DNA from: JAFIFT01 sp020051095
GTDB taxonomy: Bacteria; Pseudomonadota; Gammaproteobacteria; Legionellales; Legionellaceae
DNA: 64,000 nt
Direction of reading: 5' to 3'
NCBI RefSeq assembly: GCF_964199965.1
Contig: NZ_CAXMZT010000002.1
Span: 62,001 to 126,000 of the forward strand
Shown: positions 54,228-62,359 of the stretch, piece by piece
Numbering within the stretch: the stretch's first letter is position 1
Layout of the letters: each line of letters opens with the position of its first letter
Position numbers and translations under genes: made by a program
Notes under the pieces: generated by a model
Database searches by the model: none
What the model saw: the letters and a program-made list of their open reading frames with translations, nothing else
Told to the model about the DNA's origin: nothing

Positions 54228-54681
54228 TATATTCTCCACTTACGATTCTTCGAATACCATCTACCTGAATGGTTCTTAAACCTGGTTTAGCAAGCTCTGC
54301 TAGCGTTACGCCTTCAAGCGCTGTTTCAATCGCTCGGCTTATCAAGCGCCAATTACCTTGAATGACACAATACGGCTCAATCGCACAATCACCGTGCGAG
54401 ACGCTACATGACGTTAAACCCCGCTGTTCTTCCACGGCATAAATAATGTCAGCAATTGAGATTTCATTAGCAGCTCTTATTAATTGATAGCCACCGGCAA
54501 CACCTCGCTCTGAACGAAGTAAGCCAGCCGTCGCTAGTAGTTTTAAAATTTTACTAACTGTGGGCACCGCTAATTTAGTTGCTTCTGAAATTGCTCTGGC
54601 ATTCAATAACTGCTGTTGGTTATTAGCTAAATAAACCATCACGACGGTTCCATAGTCAGCTAATTTACTGATGCGGAGCAT
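54220..54681 (-). CDS. Rrf2-family SUF operon regulator
   Basis: Iron-sulfur-sensing repressor of its own operon, of the SUF-associated Rrf2 subgroup. 153 residues from ATG 54681, with GGAGG just upstream. The winged helix is LRISKLADYGTVVMVYLANN through AVPTVSKILKLLATAGLL, the wing is SERGVAGGYQL, and the cluster Cys are in CSVSHGDCAIEPYC. It begins the operon sufR-B-C-D-S-U-T-epmA, and the dyads upstream are its likely operators. Confidence 0.93.
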   Translation of the reverse strand: MLRISKLADYGTVVMVYLANNQQQLLNARAISEATKLAVPTVSKILKLLATAGLLRSERGVAGGYQLIRAANEISIADIIYAVEEQRGLTSCSVSHGDCAIEPYCVIQGNWRLISRAIETALEGVTLAELAKPGLRTIQVDGIRRIVSGEYSG

Positions 54682-54703
54682 AACACCTCCAGGCAAAATA
54701 ATC

Positions 54704-54722
54704 TAGTACTAATTTAGTCTTA
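54704..54722. promoter_or_regulatory. Operator-like dyad A before the SUF regulator
   Basis: TAGTACTA-ATT-TAGTCTTA (19 bp): one perfect half site and one with 6 of 8 matches to the site at 54867-54885. It lies 22 bp upstream of the regulator ATG, where it would block transcription. Confidence 0.6.
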
Positions 54723-54866
54723 ATTTGGGTTATAACATGCCAATGATCGAAGTAGACAATATGCAAAATAGGGAACGTCGTTCCTTGGGATAACTGCCTC
54801 TATTAATGTGATCTTTGATGAAACCAAAATAACACTAACAACGTGTAGAAAAATTCATTATCTATC

Positions 54867-54885
54867 TAGTACTATTTTAGTACTA
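54867..54885. promoter_or_regulatory. Operator-like dyad B before the SUF operon
   Basis: TAGTACTA-TTT-TAGTACTA, a perfect 8-3-8 inverted repeat. It is 163 bp from dyad A and shares its ATCTAGTACTA left end. Located between the ppiD stop and the SUF operon. Confidence 0.6.
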
Positions 54886-54937
54886 TTTTTGTAAAATTGC
54901 TAGCCTATTTATCAGAGTGATCGCTTACGGACGTTTC

Positions 54938-56824
54938 CTAAATACTGCTATTAATATGGCTATCAACCTTGGCGTTATAGATTAATCCGTTAATGTATAG
55001 ATCGTAAGCCATGATACCGAGGTTCGATTCAAGTTGTTGCCTTAAGGAATTTCGCTGCTCGACATCAACCGTCGCTTTCTTACCAGGATGGATAGCAGTC
55101 AGTCTAACTATCAAATAGCCCTGATTAGCAATGGACTTTCCAGCCATACGATTAATGGATTGAATCATAAAAGCCAAATGATTGACATTCGCAGGGACTG
55201 TATCGGATTCACGTGCCACATTTTTCTGTTCTTTCCAATCAAGTTTTGACTGTTTCAGCAGGGATGCTAGTTTCTCAGCAGAGATTTTACCTTCAACAAA
55301 CGACTGTCCAAGTGTTCGTACAAACTTTTCTGCTTTTTGCTGGCGCAATTTGGCGTTAATCATAGGCGCGACCGCATCAAATGATTTTTCCGTGGCAGGT
55401 TTATGCTCCTTAATGCGAAGAAATACAATCGTATCGCCATCTATTTGTATTAGTTCACTGTTATTACCTAAATCTAATACATCATGACTGAAGGCTGATT
55501 GAATCAATTGTTGATGCTTCGTTATCGCCTCGCTTCCCCCTTTTCGGGTGAAAAATGATGTTTCTAAAAGAGGCTCCGATACTGATTTTGCAGCGGCGTC
55601 TAAACTATCCGGGGTCTGGAAGGTTAAGTCAGTCAGTGATTCCAGTTTTTCATTAAAGCGTTTCTCCGCTTTTGTATTGACCAATTGCTGGCGAAGCAAG
55701 GATGAAACATCTTCATAAGGCTTGGCACTTGCTGGAGTATAATTTTTAACTTGGAATATTTCATACCCATACTTTGTTTTAACGGGGGCACTGACTTGGC
55801 CAATCGTTTTCAAGTGCATAAGAACTTTACCCAAATCACCTTGACCCGCTGTAATCCAAGGCAACCCATTATCTTTGGTTAATGCTAATTTATCGTCTGT
55901 GTATTTCGCTTTCAATGCATCAAACTGCTCAGGATTTGTTTGAGCTTGTTTTGCAATTTCTTCAGCCTTTTCCTTACTTTTAACGGCGTTGGCATCATCT
56001 GAAGCAATTAGAATACGAGCAACCTGCCATTTAGCGGGCTCTATAAAGTTCTGTTTATTCTCTTCATAATAAGCCCTTACCTGCTTATCTGATATAATTT
56101 TATCTTGTGCTTGGCGTTCTTTTGCTAGTGATAAAAGAATATATTTCACACTGATTTGTTCAGGATTTAAGAATTCAGATTGATGCGCATCATAGTATTG
56201 TTTCGCCTCTTGCGCAGATACGTTTTGATCATCGAGAAACGATTTAACAGGGATGACAAGATAATCATAGTCTCGTTGCTGATAATATAATTTTATGAAC
56301 CGATTAACTTCATAGGGAAGTGCAAATTCTGTGCCCATAAATGCGAATCGTTGTTGATTCATCAGCAAACCTTGACGTACCTCTTGTTGAAAGCTCTCTG
56401 GTGTATACATTGCAGAAGATAAAGCTTGTTGATATAGGGCTGTCGAAAATTTACCATCTTCTTGAAATTGGGGGATAGCGAGTATTGCCGCATTCGCTTG
56501 TTGGGCATCGACATAAAATCCATTTTTCTCAGCCGAAGATAGCGCCACTTGCTTATTGACGATATCCTGCATTATTTGATCTTTCAACTCTTGCTCTTTT
56601 TTCTTTGTCAAAGTAGAAAGATCAATTTGCTGCCGTGCTCGGCGATAATATATTTCAAATTCTTGTTTTGATAATTTGACCCCATCCACCTCGAGTACAC
56701 TATCTGAATAGTTTCGCGATTGCAGATAATAATCAATTCCAAATAACGTAAAAGTGAAAGCAATCAAAATAACAATTATCCAAGCAACAACGCCTTTTAC
56801 ACGTTCATTTAGCTTTTGTAGCAT
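54938..56824 (-). CDS. ppiD: Periplasmic folding factor PpiD (SurA N-domain / parvulin)
   Basis: Inner-membrane-anchored periplasmic chaperone. 628 residues. Single N-terminal anchor KGVVAWIIVILIAFTFTLFG, SurA-like N domain (VDGVKLSKQEFEIYYRRARQ), parvulin-type domain near 265-360 (KWQVARILIASDD, PWITAGQGDLGKVL, VKTKYGYEIFQVKNY), and a long C-terminal part. Follows hupB and the tRNAs as in Pseudomonas and Legionella. Confidence 0.95.
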   Translation of the reverse strand: MLQKLNERVKGVVAWIIVILIAFTFTLFGIDYYLQSRNYSDSVLEVDGVKLSKQEFEIYYRRARQQIDLSTLTKKKEQELKDQIMQDIVNKQVALSSAEKNGFYVDAQQANAAILAIPQFQEDGKFSTALYQQALSSAMYTPESFQQEVRQGLLMNQQRFAFMGTEFALPYEVNRFIKLYYQQRDYDYLVIPVKSFLDDQNVSAQEAKQYYDAHQSEFLNPEQISVKYILLSLAKERQAQDKIISDKQVRAYYEENKQNFIEPAKWQVARILIASDDANAVKSKEKAEEIAKQAQTNPEQFDALKAKYTDDKLALTKDNGLPWITAGQGDLGKVLMHLKTIGQVSAPVKTKYGYEIFQVKNYTPASAKPYEDVSSLLRQQLVNTKAEKRFNEKLESLTDLTFQTPDSLDAAAKSVSEPLLETSFFTRKGGSEAITKHQQLIQSAFSHDVLDLGNNSELIQIDGDTIVFLRIKEHKPATEKSFDAVAPMINAKLRQQKAEKFVRTLGQSFVEGKISAEKLASLLKQSKLDWKEQKNVARESDTVPANVNHLAFMIQSINRMAGKSIANQGYLIVRLTAIHPGKKATVDVEQRNSLRQQLESNLGIMAYDLYINGLIYNAKVDSHINSSI

Positions 56825-57116
56825 GACAGTATCCGTTTAAATAGTTTGTTTTTCACATTTTGGCACTCAGGGTGTCCCCTAATTCCCTTTATGGTACCTT
56901 TTCCCCAGGTTTGAGGAGAAGGAAAAGGATAGATGTTTTTTACCAATCCTGTAAATTTGCCTATAGTGTCATAATGATACCATCGTATCAAGTACTTTTC
57001 GTATTCTTAAATGAAAAGGGCTTGGGTAATACTGTCACTATTCCATGGGACTGTAACCTATTCAAAGCCGAGAGTATGATCACAGGTATCAATCTGTGTG
57101 TTGATATTAAGGTAGT

Positions 57117-57193
57117 TGGCGGAGTGGACGGGACTCGAACCCGCGACCCCCGGCGTGACAGGCCGGTATTCTAACCAACTGAACTACCACTCC
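57117..57193 (-). tRNA. tRNA-Asp (anticodon GUC), copy 1
   Basis: 77 nt with encoded CCA. Minus strand begins GGAGTGGTAGTTCAG, anticodon loop CTGTCAC, T arm GTTCGAGTC. Differs from copy 2 by one base in the D loop. Lies 5 bp after tRNA-Val copy 1. Confidence 0.98.
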
Positions 57194-57198
57194 ATTTT

Positions 57199-57274
57199 TG
57201 GTGGGTGCTGCAGGGATCGAACCTGCGACCCTCGCCTTGTAAGGGCGATGCTCTACCAGCTGAGCTAAGCACCC
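57199..57274 (-). tRNA. tRNA-Val (anticodon UAC), copy 1
   Basis: 76 nt with encoded CCA. Acceptor GGGTGCT/AGCACCC, anticodon loop CTTACAA, T arm GTTCGATCC. Its acceptor pair 5-68 is G-C, against A-T in copy 2. Confidence 0.98.
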
Positions 57275-57312
57275 ATTTGCATAACCATCATGCGAAATGT
57301 GTCGAAGGCGCA

Positions 57313-57341
57313 ATCTTATGAAATCTTCGGATCGATGTCAA
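57313..57341 (-). promoter_or_regulatory. Strong promoter of tRNA-Val/tRNA-Asp copy 1
   Basis: On the minus strand a perfect TTGACA (57341-57336) and TAAGAT (57318-57313) are 17 bp apart, followed by a GC-rich discriminator TGCGCC as in stringently controlled stable-RNA promoters. Confidence 0.8.
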
Positions 57342-57478
57342 TGAGTTTTTGAAAATTTGTGAAGGATATTTAAATCCAAGCAATTTTCCCATATCGCGCT
57401 TGTCCTCATGAGCTTATAAGAATTGACATACAGTTTAGTGAATAATTTAAGATTATGGGAAAGACCTAACTTGTTATC

Positions 57479-57509
57479 AAAAAAAAAACGCGCTCATTAA
57501 GAGCGCGTT
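57479..57509 (-). terminator. Rho-independent terminator after tRNA-Asp copy 2
   Basis: AACGCGCTC/GAGCGCGTT 9-bp stem with a 5-nt loop, followed on the minus strand by ten T. It separates the two tRNA pairs. Confidence 0.95.
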
Positions 57510-57512
57510 GTG

Positions 57513-57589
57513 TGGCGGAGTGGACGGGACTCGAACCCGCGACCCCCGGCGTGACAGGCCGGTATTCTAACCAGCTGAACTACCACTCC
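57513..57589 (-). tRNA. tRNA-Asp (anticodon GUC), copy 2
   Basis: 77 nt with encoded CCA, same structure as the copy at 57117-57193 apart from one D-loop base. Its 3' end is 3 bp from the terminator stem. Confidence 0.98.
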
Positions 57590-57595
57590 AAGCCT

Positions 57596-57671
57596 TGGTG
57601 GGTACTGCAGGGATCGAACCTGCGACCCTCGCCTTGTAAGGGCGATGCTCTACCAGCTGAGCTAAGTACCC
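57596..57671 (-). tRNA. tRNA-Val (anticodon UAC), copy 2
   Basis: 76 nt with encoded CCA. Acceptor GGGTACT/AGTACCC. Lies 7 bp beyond the hupB stop, so it may be processed from a hupB-tRNA transcript. Confidence 0.98.
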
Positions 57672-57678
57672 AACAGTA

Positions 57679-57957
57679 TTAGCCTTGTTGAACAGCATCC
57701 TTTAAGTTCTTACCTGCTTTGATTTTTGGTACACGAGCCGCAGGAATCTTAATGGAAGCGCCAGTCTGTGGATTTCGTCCAGTTCTAGCAGAACGAGTTG
57801 TTGTTGACATAGAAACAAAACCAGGAATAACTACTTGTCCACCTGATTTCAACTCATCTATGGAAGTTTTTACAAACATATCTAACACTTTACTTACGCA
57901 AGCTTTAGTTTCACCTGTCGCTCTTGCGATTGCATCAATTAGTTCACTTTTTTTCAT
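57679..57957 (-). CDS. hupB: DNA-binding protein HU-beta
   Basis: Nucleoid protein. 92 residues. MKKSELIDAIARATGETKA at the start, and the DNA-binding arm SARTGRNPQTGASIKIPAAR. The segment before the arm, VIPGFVSMSTTTR, differs from the usual GFGTFEVRER, so the family's aromatic and charged residues are missing there. Lies between lon and the tRNA pair. Confidence 0.96.
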   Translation of the reverse strand: MKKSELIDAIARATGETKACVSKVLDMFVKTSIDELKSGGQVVIPGFVSMSTTTRSARTGRNPQTGASIKIPAARVPKIKAGKNLKDAVQQG

Positions 57958-58033
57958 TTTAACCTCTATCCAGTTAAGTAGTTACTCAGTCAAAAGAAGG
58001 GTTTCTCTTGATCTCAAGTTCAACATCCCTGCC

Positions 58034-58054
58034 TTGCCCAATAATGCTGGGCAA
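58034..58054. other. Hairpin between lon and hupB
   Basis: TTGCCCA, 7-nt loop, TGGGCAA. No T tract follows on the minus strand, so it is more likely an mRNA 3'-end or processing hairpin than a full terminator. Confidence 0.45.
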
Positions 58055-58075
58055 CGTTAAAAAATATATCTGTTT

Positions 58076-60517
58076 TTAATGCGCGTGTAAATCCTTATTC
58101 ATGGTTTTTTTTCGATTTTTTCCCGAAATAGCAGCACTTTTCGCATTCTCTGCCTTATTCTTAACCGGATTGCTTACCAAAGCCAACTCAAGCACCTGCT
58201 CAATCGTTCTAACGGGATGTATTTTTAACTGCCGCAAAATGTTTTGAGGTATCTCTTCTAGGTCCTTTTCATTTTCATAAGGGATAAGAACGTGCTTTAT
58301 CCCGCCTCGATGGGCTGCTAAAAGTTTTTCCTTTAAACCGCCGATTGGCAACACATCGCCCCGTAAAGTGATTTCGCCTGTCATGGCAACATCCGCTCTC
58401 ACTGGAATTTGTGTTACTACGGATACTAATGCTGTGCACATTCCAATGCCAGCACTGGGACCATCCTTCGGCGTCGCTCCTTCAGGAACATGAATATGGA
58501 ACTCGCTATGCTCATAAAAATCGGGTTTTAAATCAAATTGTGCGGCCCTGGAACGAACAACGGTGGTTGCAGCCTGTATGGACTCCTTCATAACATCACC
58601 TAGTTGCCCCGTTTGAATGGTTTTTCCCGACCCAGGCATTTTGGAAGCTTCAATTGTTAACAGCTCACCACCAACACTTGTCCATGCAAGACCTGTTACC
58701 ATACCAATACGGTCCATTTGCTCGGCCAAACCATATCGAAACTTTTTAACACCCAAGTATTTATTGATATTCGTGTGAGTGACCCGCGCGTGTTTGACTT
58801 TTTTACTTTTTAAGATGTCTCTGACAACTTTGCGGCAAATGGTTGCAATATCTCTTTCAAGATTACGAACCCCAGCTTCCCGGGTATAATTTCGAATTAT
58901 ATCACGGACAGCTTTTTCAGAGATTGTAATCTCCTCTTCTTTTAGACCATTCAGCTCGCGTTGTTTTGGAACAAGATGTCTTTCTGAAATATGAACTTTT
59001 TCATCTTCGGTATAACCCGCCAATCTTATGACTTCCATCCGGTCTAACAAGGGCGCTGGAATTTCCAAGGAATTGGCCGTGGCAATAAACATCACATCAC
59101 TCAAATCATAATCCACTTCTAGATAATGGTCGCTAAACGTATTGTTTTGTTCAGGATCAAGTACTTCTAATAACGCAGATGCTGGATCACCGCGAAAATC
59201 CATCGCCATTTTATCGACTTCATCCAACATGATAAGCGGATTTTTTACTTTGGCTTTGCATAACTTTTGAATGATCTTTCCCGGCATCGAACCAATATAG
59301 GTTCGTCGATGACCACGAATTTCTGCTTCATCTCTAACGCCACCTAAAGCAATGCGAATGAACTTTCTACCGGTTGCATTAGCAATCGATTGACCCAGGG
59401 AGGTCTTACCAACACCTGGTGGTCCAACAAGACATAAAATGGGGCCTTTTAGACGCTTCACGCGTTGTTGAACAGCCAAATACTCAATTATCCGTTCTTT
59501 AACCTTCTCAAGACCATAATGATCCTGATCAAGCACTTTTTCCGCTTGCTTTAAATCATATTGAATTTTGCTTTTTTTCTTCCAGGGAACACTTAGCATC
59601 CAATCCAAATAGTTGCGAACCACAGTCGCCTCTGCTGACATTTGAGACATCATTTTAAGCTTATTAAGTTCGGCTAATGATTTTTCTTTAGCATCTTTTG
59701 GCATGCCAGCTTTGGCTATCGATTTCTCGAGCTGCTCAATCTCATTCCCTTCCTCGTTGATTTCGCCCAATTCTTTTTGGATAGCTTTCATTTGTTCATT
59801 AAGATAGTACTCCCGTTGGCTTTTTTCCATTTGCCTTTTTACACGGCCTCGTACACGTTTTTCAACTTGTAATAGGTCTATCTCACCTTCAATAACAGCC
59901 ATAAGGCGTTTCAAACGTTCACCAAAATCTTGGATTTCCAGAATTTCCTGCTTATCTTCTACTTTTAAAATCAGATGGGCCGCAATGGAGTCAGCCAGTC
60001 GGCTGGGTTCTTCAATGCTTGCAAGGGTTCCTAGCACTTCAGGCGGCAACTTCTTATTCAACTTGATGTATTGTTCAAATTGAGACATGAGTGCACGCAT
60101 GATAATTTCAATCTCCTGCTCACTCATCGATTTACTTATGTCTTTAATAGGCTCAAGCACGGCTTCAATATATTCTTTTTCTTGGGAGTAAGAAACAGCC
60201 TTCGCACGTGTTTCTCCTTCGACCAAAACTTTAACGGTGCCATCGGGCAGTTTTAGCATCTGTAATACGCTGGATATGGTGCCAATTGTATAAATATCGG
60301 AAGGAGAGGGATCGTCAAGGCTTGATTTTCTTTGTGAAACAAGAAAAATTTGCTTATTATCCAGCATGGCAGCCTCAAGCGCTTGAATTGACTTTTCGCG
60401 GCCAACAAATAGAGGTATCACCATGTGCGGAAAAATAACAACATCTCTTAGTGGTAAAACAGGAAGAGGCTGAGAGTAATCTTGCTCTTGTTCAGCAATT
60501 TCAGTAGCAGTTGTCAT
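58076..60517 (-). CDS. lon: ATP-dependent protease Lon
   Basis: Hexameric AAA+ serine protease for damaged and regulatory proteins. 813 residues. N-terminal substrate domain (LPVLPLRDVVIFPHMVIPLF), coiled-coil region near 190-260, Walker A GPPGVGKTS, Walker B PLIMLDEVDKM, and the proteolytic domain with KDGPSAGIGM (catalytic Ser) and GGLKEKLLAAHRGG (catalytic Lys). The tail is basic and disordered. AAGGG precedes the ATG. Confidence 0.98.
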   Translation of the reverse strand: MTTATEIAEQEQDYSQPLPVLPLRDVVIFPHMVIPLFVGREKSIQALEAAMLDNKQIFLVSQRKSSLDDPSPSDIYTIGTISSVLQMLKLPDGTVKVLVEGETRAKAVSYSQEKEYIEAVLEPIKDISKSMSEQEIEIIMRALMSQFEQYIKLNKKLPPEVLGTLASIEEPSRLADSIAAHLILKVEDKQEILEIQDFGERLKRLMAVIEGEIDLLQVEKRVRGRVKRQMEKSQREYYLNEQMKAIQKELGEINEEGNEIEQLEKSIAKAGMPKDAKEKSLAELNKLKMMSQMSAEATVVRNYLDWMLSVPWKKKSKIQYDLKQAEKVLDQDHYGLEKVKERIIEYLAVQQRVKRLKGPILCLVGPPGVGKTSLGQSIANATGRKFIRIALGGVRDEAEIRGHRRTYIGSMPGKIIQKLCKAKVKNPLIMLDEVDKMAMDFRGDPASALLEVLDPEQNNTFSDHYLEVDYDLSDVMFIATANSLEIPAPLLDRMEVIRLAGYTEDEKVHISERHLVPKQRELNGLKEEEITISEKAVRDIIRNYTREAGVRNLERDIATICRKVVRDILKSKKVKHARVTHTNINKYLGVKKFRYGLAEQMDRIGMVTGLAWTSVGGELLTIEASKMPGSGKTIQTGQLGDVMKESIQAATTVVRSRAAQFDLKPDFYEHSEFHIHVPEGATPKDGPSAGIGMCTALVSVVTQIPVRADVAMTGEITLRGDVLPIGGLKEKLLAAHRGGIKHVLIPYENEKDLEEIPQNILRQLKIHPVRTIEQVLELALVSNPVKNKAENAKSAAISGKNRKKTMNKDLHAH

Positions 60518-60644
60518 ATATTACCCTTTTGTTATTTTCAATTAATAAGGTAGAGCAACGTTAATTGTATATTTGGAACCGTCCCGATAGTTATCATAGG
60601 GTTGCAAATGAGATAAATCTAACTTCATTTCTTACTATTTGCTC

Positions 60645-60665
60645 CCCACCAATCTATTTGGTGGG
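60645..60665. other. Hairpin after clpX
   Basis: CCCACCAA, 5-nt loop, TTGGTGGG: 8-bp stem in the clpX-lon gap, without a T tract on the minus strand. Confidence 0.45.
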
Positions 60666-60680
60666 TTCCTCAGGTCGTTT

Positions 60681-61958
60681 CTATTTACTTGTTTTTGCGA
60701 TAGGTTTTTTAACCTCTTCTTCTTCATATATCAGAATGGGTTTTGATCGATTTAAAACAGCACTTTCGTCAACCACAACTTTATGGACACCTTGCAGTGT
60801 TGGAAGCTCATACATTGTATCTAATAGTACGTTTTCTAAAATTGAACGCAATCCTCTGGCGCCAATTTTTCTTTCCAAAGCTTTTTTGGCAATCGCAGTT
60901 AACGCTTCTTCGCGGAATTCTAACTCAACGCCTTCCATTTCAAACAAAGAGATAAACTGCTTTGTTAACGCATTTTTGGGTTTAGTCAGGATTTCAATTA
61001 AGGCTTCTTCATCCAGCGCATGTAAACTAGTCACAACCGGTAAACGTCCTACAAACTCTGGAATCAACCCATATTTGATTAGGTCATCTGCTTCTAGCTG
61101 ATCAAGCAGCATCTGCTTTTGTTCATCGCTTTCCATCTGTTTCAAACTAGCAGCAAACCCGATACCTGATTTGTCACTGCGATTTTGGATAATTTTTTCT
61201 AAGCCAGAAAAGGCACCGCCACAGATGAACAAAATATTGGAGGTATCGACTTGTAAAAATTCTTGCTGAGGATGTTTCCTACCACCTTGAGGGGGTACTG
61301 AAGCAACAGTCCCTTCAATCAACTTGAGCAAAGCCTGCTGAACACCTTCACCGGACACGTCCCTGGTAATCGATGGGTTTTCCGATTTTCTTGAAATTTT
61401 ATCGATTTCATCAATGTACACGATGCCCTGCTGTGCTCTATCAAGGTCGTAATCACATTTTTGCAATAATTTTTGAATGATGTTTTCGACGTCTTCCCCC
61501 ACATAACCTGCTTCTGTTAACGTCGTTGCATCAGCCATAGTGAAAGGTACATTAAGCATTCGAGCTAATGTTTGAGCTAATAACGTTTTACCACTACCTG
61601 TTGGCCCAATCAGTAAGATATTACTCTTACTTAATTCGACGCCATCATCCCCTTTATGCTTCAGTCGCTTATAGTGGTTATATACGGCAACAGATAACAC
61701 TTTCTTAGCATGCTCTTGACCGATGACATATCCATCCAAAAAGGAAGCAATTTCTTTCGGCTTTGGCAATTCAACTTGCGCTTCTTCTGATGTAATTTCT
61801 TCTGCGCCTTCACGAATAATGTCATTACATAATTCAACACATTCATCACAAACAAATACGGATGGTCCGGCAATTAGTTTTTTTACCTCATGTTGGCTTT
61901 TACCACAAAAGGAACAATACAGTACCTTTTCATTTTTTCCGTCCCCATCTTTACTCAT
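60681..61958 (-). CDS. clpX: ClpXP unfoldase subunit ClpX
   Basis: AAA+ unfoldase feeding ClpP. 425 residues. N-terminal zinc domain CSFCGKSQHEV with VCDECVELC, Walker A GPTGSGKTLLAQ, Walker B IVYIDEIDKI, pore loop GYVGEDVE, and the IGF-type ClpP-contact region near DKSGIGFAA. Separated from clpP by a terminator and about 350 bp with its own promoters. Confidence 0.98.
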   Translation of the reverse strand: MSKDGDGKNEKVLYCSFCGKSQHEVKKLIAGPSVFVCDECVELCNDIIREGAEEITSEEAQVELPKPKEIASFLDGYVIGQEHAKKVLSVAVYNHYKRLKHKGDDGVELSKSNILLIGPTGSGKTLLAQTLARMLNVPFTMADATTLTEAGYVGEDVENIIQKLLQKCDYDLDRAQQGIVYIDEIDKISRKSENPSITRDVSGEGVQQALLKLIEGTVASVPPQGGRKHPQQEFLQVDTSNILFICGGAFSGLEKIIQNRSDKSGIGFAASLKQMESDEQKQMLLDQLEADDLIKYGLIPEFVGRLPVVTSLHALDEEALIEILTKPKNALTKQFISLFEMEGVELEFREEALTAIAKKALERKIGARGLRSILENVLLDTMYELPTLQGVHKVVVDESAVLNRSKPILIYEEEEVKKPIAKTSK

Positions 61959-62055
61959 GATTAAAACCCCTATAAACGCTTCGGTGGTATGACAAACTCG
62001 ATCAACCTCATTGTCATTGATCCATCGCTGTCATTAACCATCAAATGAACTCTGA

Positions 62056-62064
62056 ATAATAGCA
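62056..62064 (-). promoter_or_regulatory. Extended -10 element of clpX, proximal
   Basis: TG-C-TATTAT on the minus strand, about 98 bp before the clpX ATG, in the same TCTTGC context as the distal element. Confidence 0.4.
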
Positions 62065-62119
62065 AGAATTAGGATATGCAAGTCTATTGCAGTAATACAC
62101 GCCACTAAATTCTAATTTT

Positions 62120-62128
62120 ATTATAGCA
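62120..62128 (-). promoter_or_regulatory. Extended -10 element of clpX, distal
   Basis: TG-C-TATAAT, a perfect extended -10 on the minus strand, about 162 bp before the clpX ATG. Confidence 0.5.
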
Positions 62129-62168
62129 AGATTTGCATATTATCATATTCCAAATTGTATTTCCCCAT

Positions 62169-62194
62169 ATATGGGCTTGAAAAAATATTTAAAG
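62169..62194 (-). promoter_or_regulatory. Sigma32-like promoter of clpX
   Basis: On the minus strand CTTTAAA (62194-62188), 11-nt spacer, GCCCATAT (62176-62169). One mismatch to each heat-shock hexamer and the same spacing as the groES element. Confidence 0.5.
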
Positions 62195-62310
62195 TCTAAA
62201 TTGCAAGAAAATTCTCTATTCTTACCTAAGCGCATAGAAACGTCTTCAGGATGTATAAACACTATGGACGATCTATGTTTCCAATTAGCTTATAAAATCA
62301 GATCCTAGGA

Positions 62311-62338
62311 AATTAAAAAGCCTGCGAAAAGCAGGCTT
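62311..62338 (-). terminator. Rho-independent terminator of clpP
   Basis: AAGCCTGC/GCAGGCTT 8-bp stem with a 5-nt loop, followed on the minus strand by TTTTTAATTT, 22 bp after the clpP stop. Confidence 0.9.
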
Positions 62339-62359
62339 AATAGCGATAAATTAATTAGT

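Larger units (their letters stand above)
61959..62359. other. Regulatory gap between clpP and clpX
   Basis: 401 bp without a gene. From the clpP side: terminator 62311-62338, sigma32-like promoter 62169-62194 overlapping the palindrome CCCATATATGGG (62164-62175), and two extended -10 boxes at 62120-62128 and 62056-62064. Confidence 0.6.

Noticed and set aside
57423..57450. TTGACA on the plus strand as a promoter
   Set aside because: No acceptable -10 at 16-18 bp and no plus-strand gene follows.
57423..57478. Additional gene between the two tRNA pairs
   Set aside because: No frame with a ribosome site; the space holds the terminator of one unit and promoter of the next.
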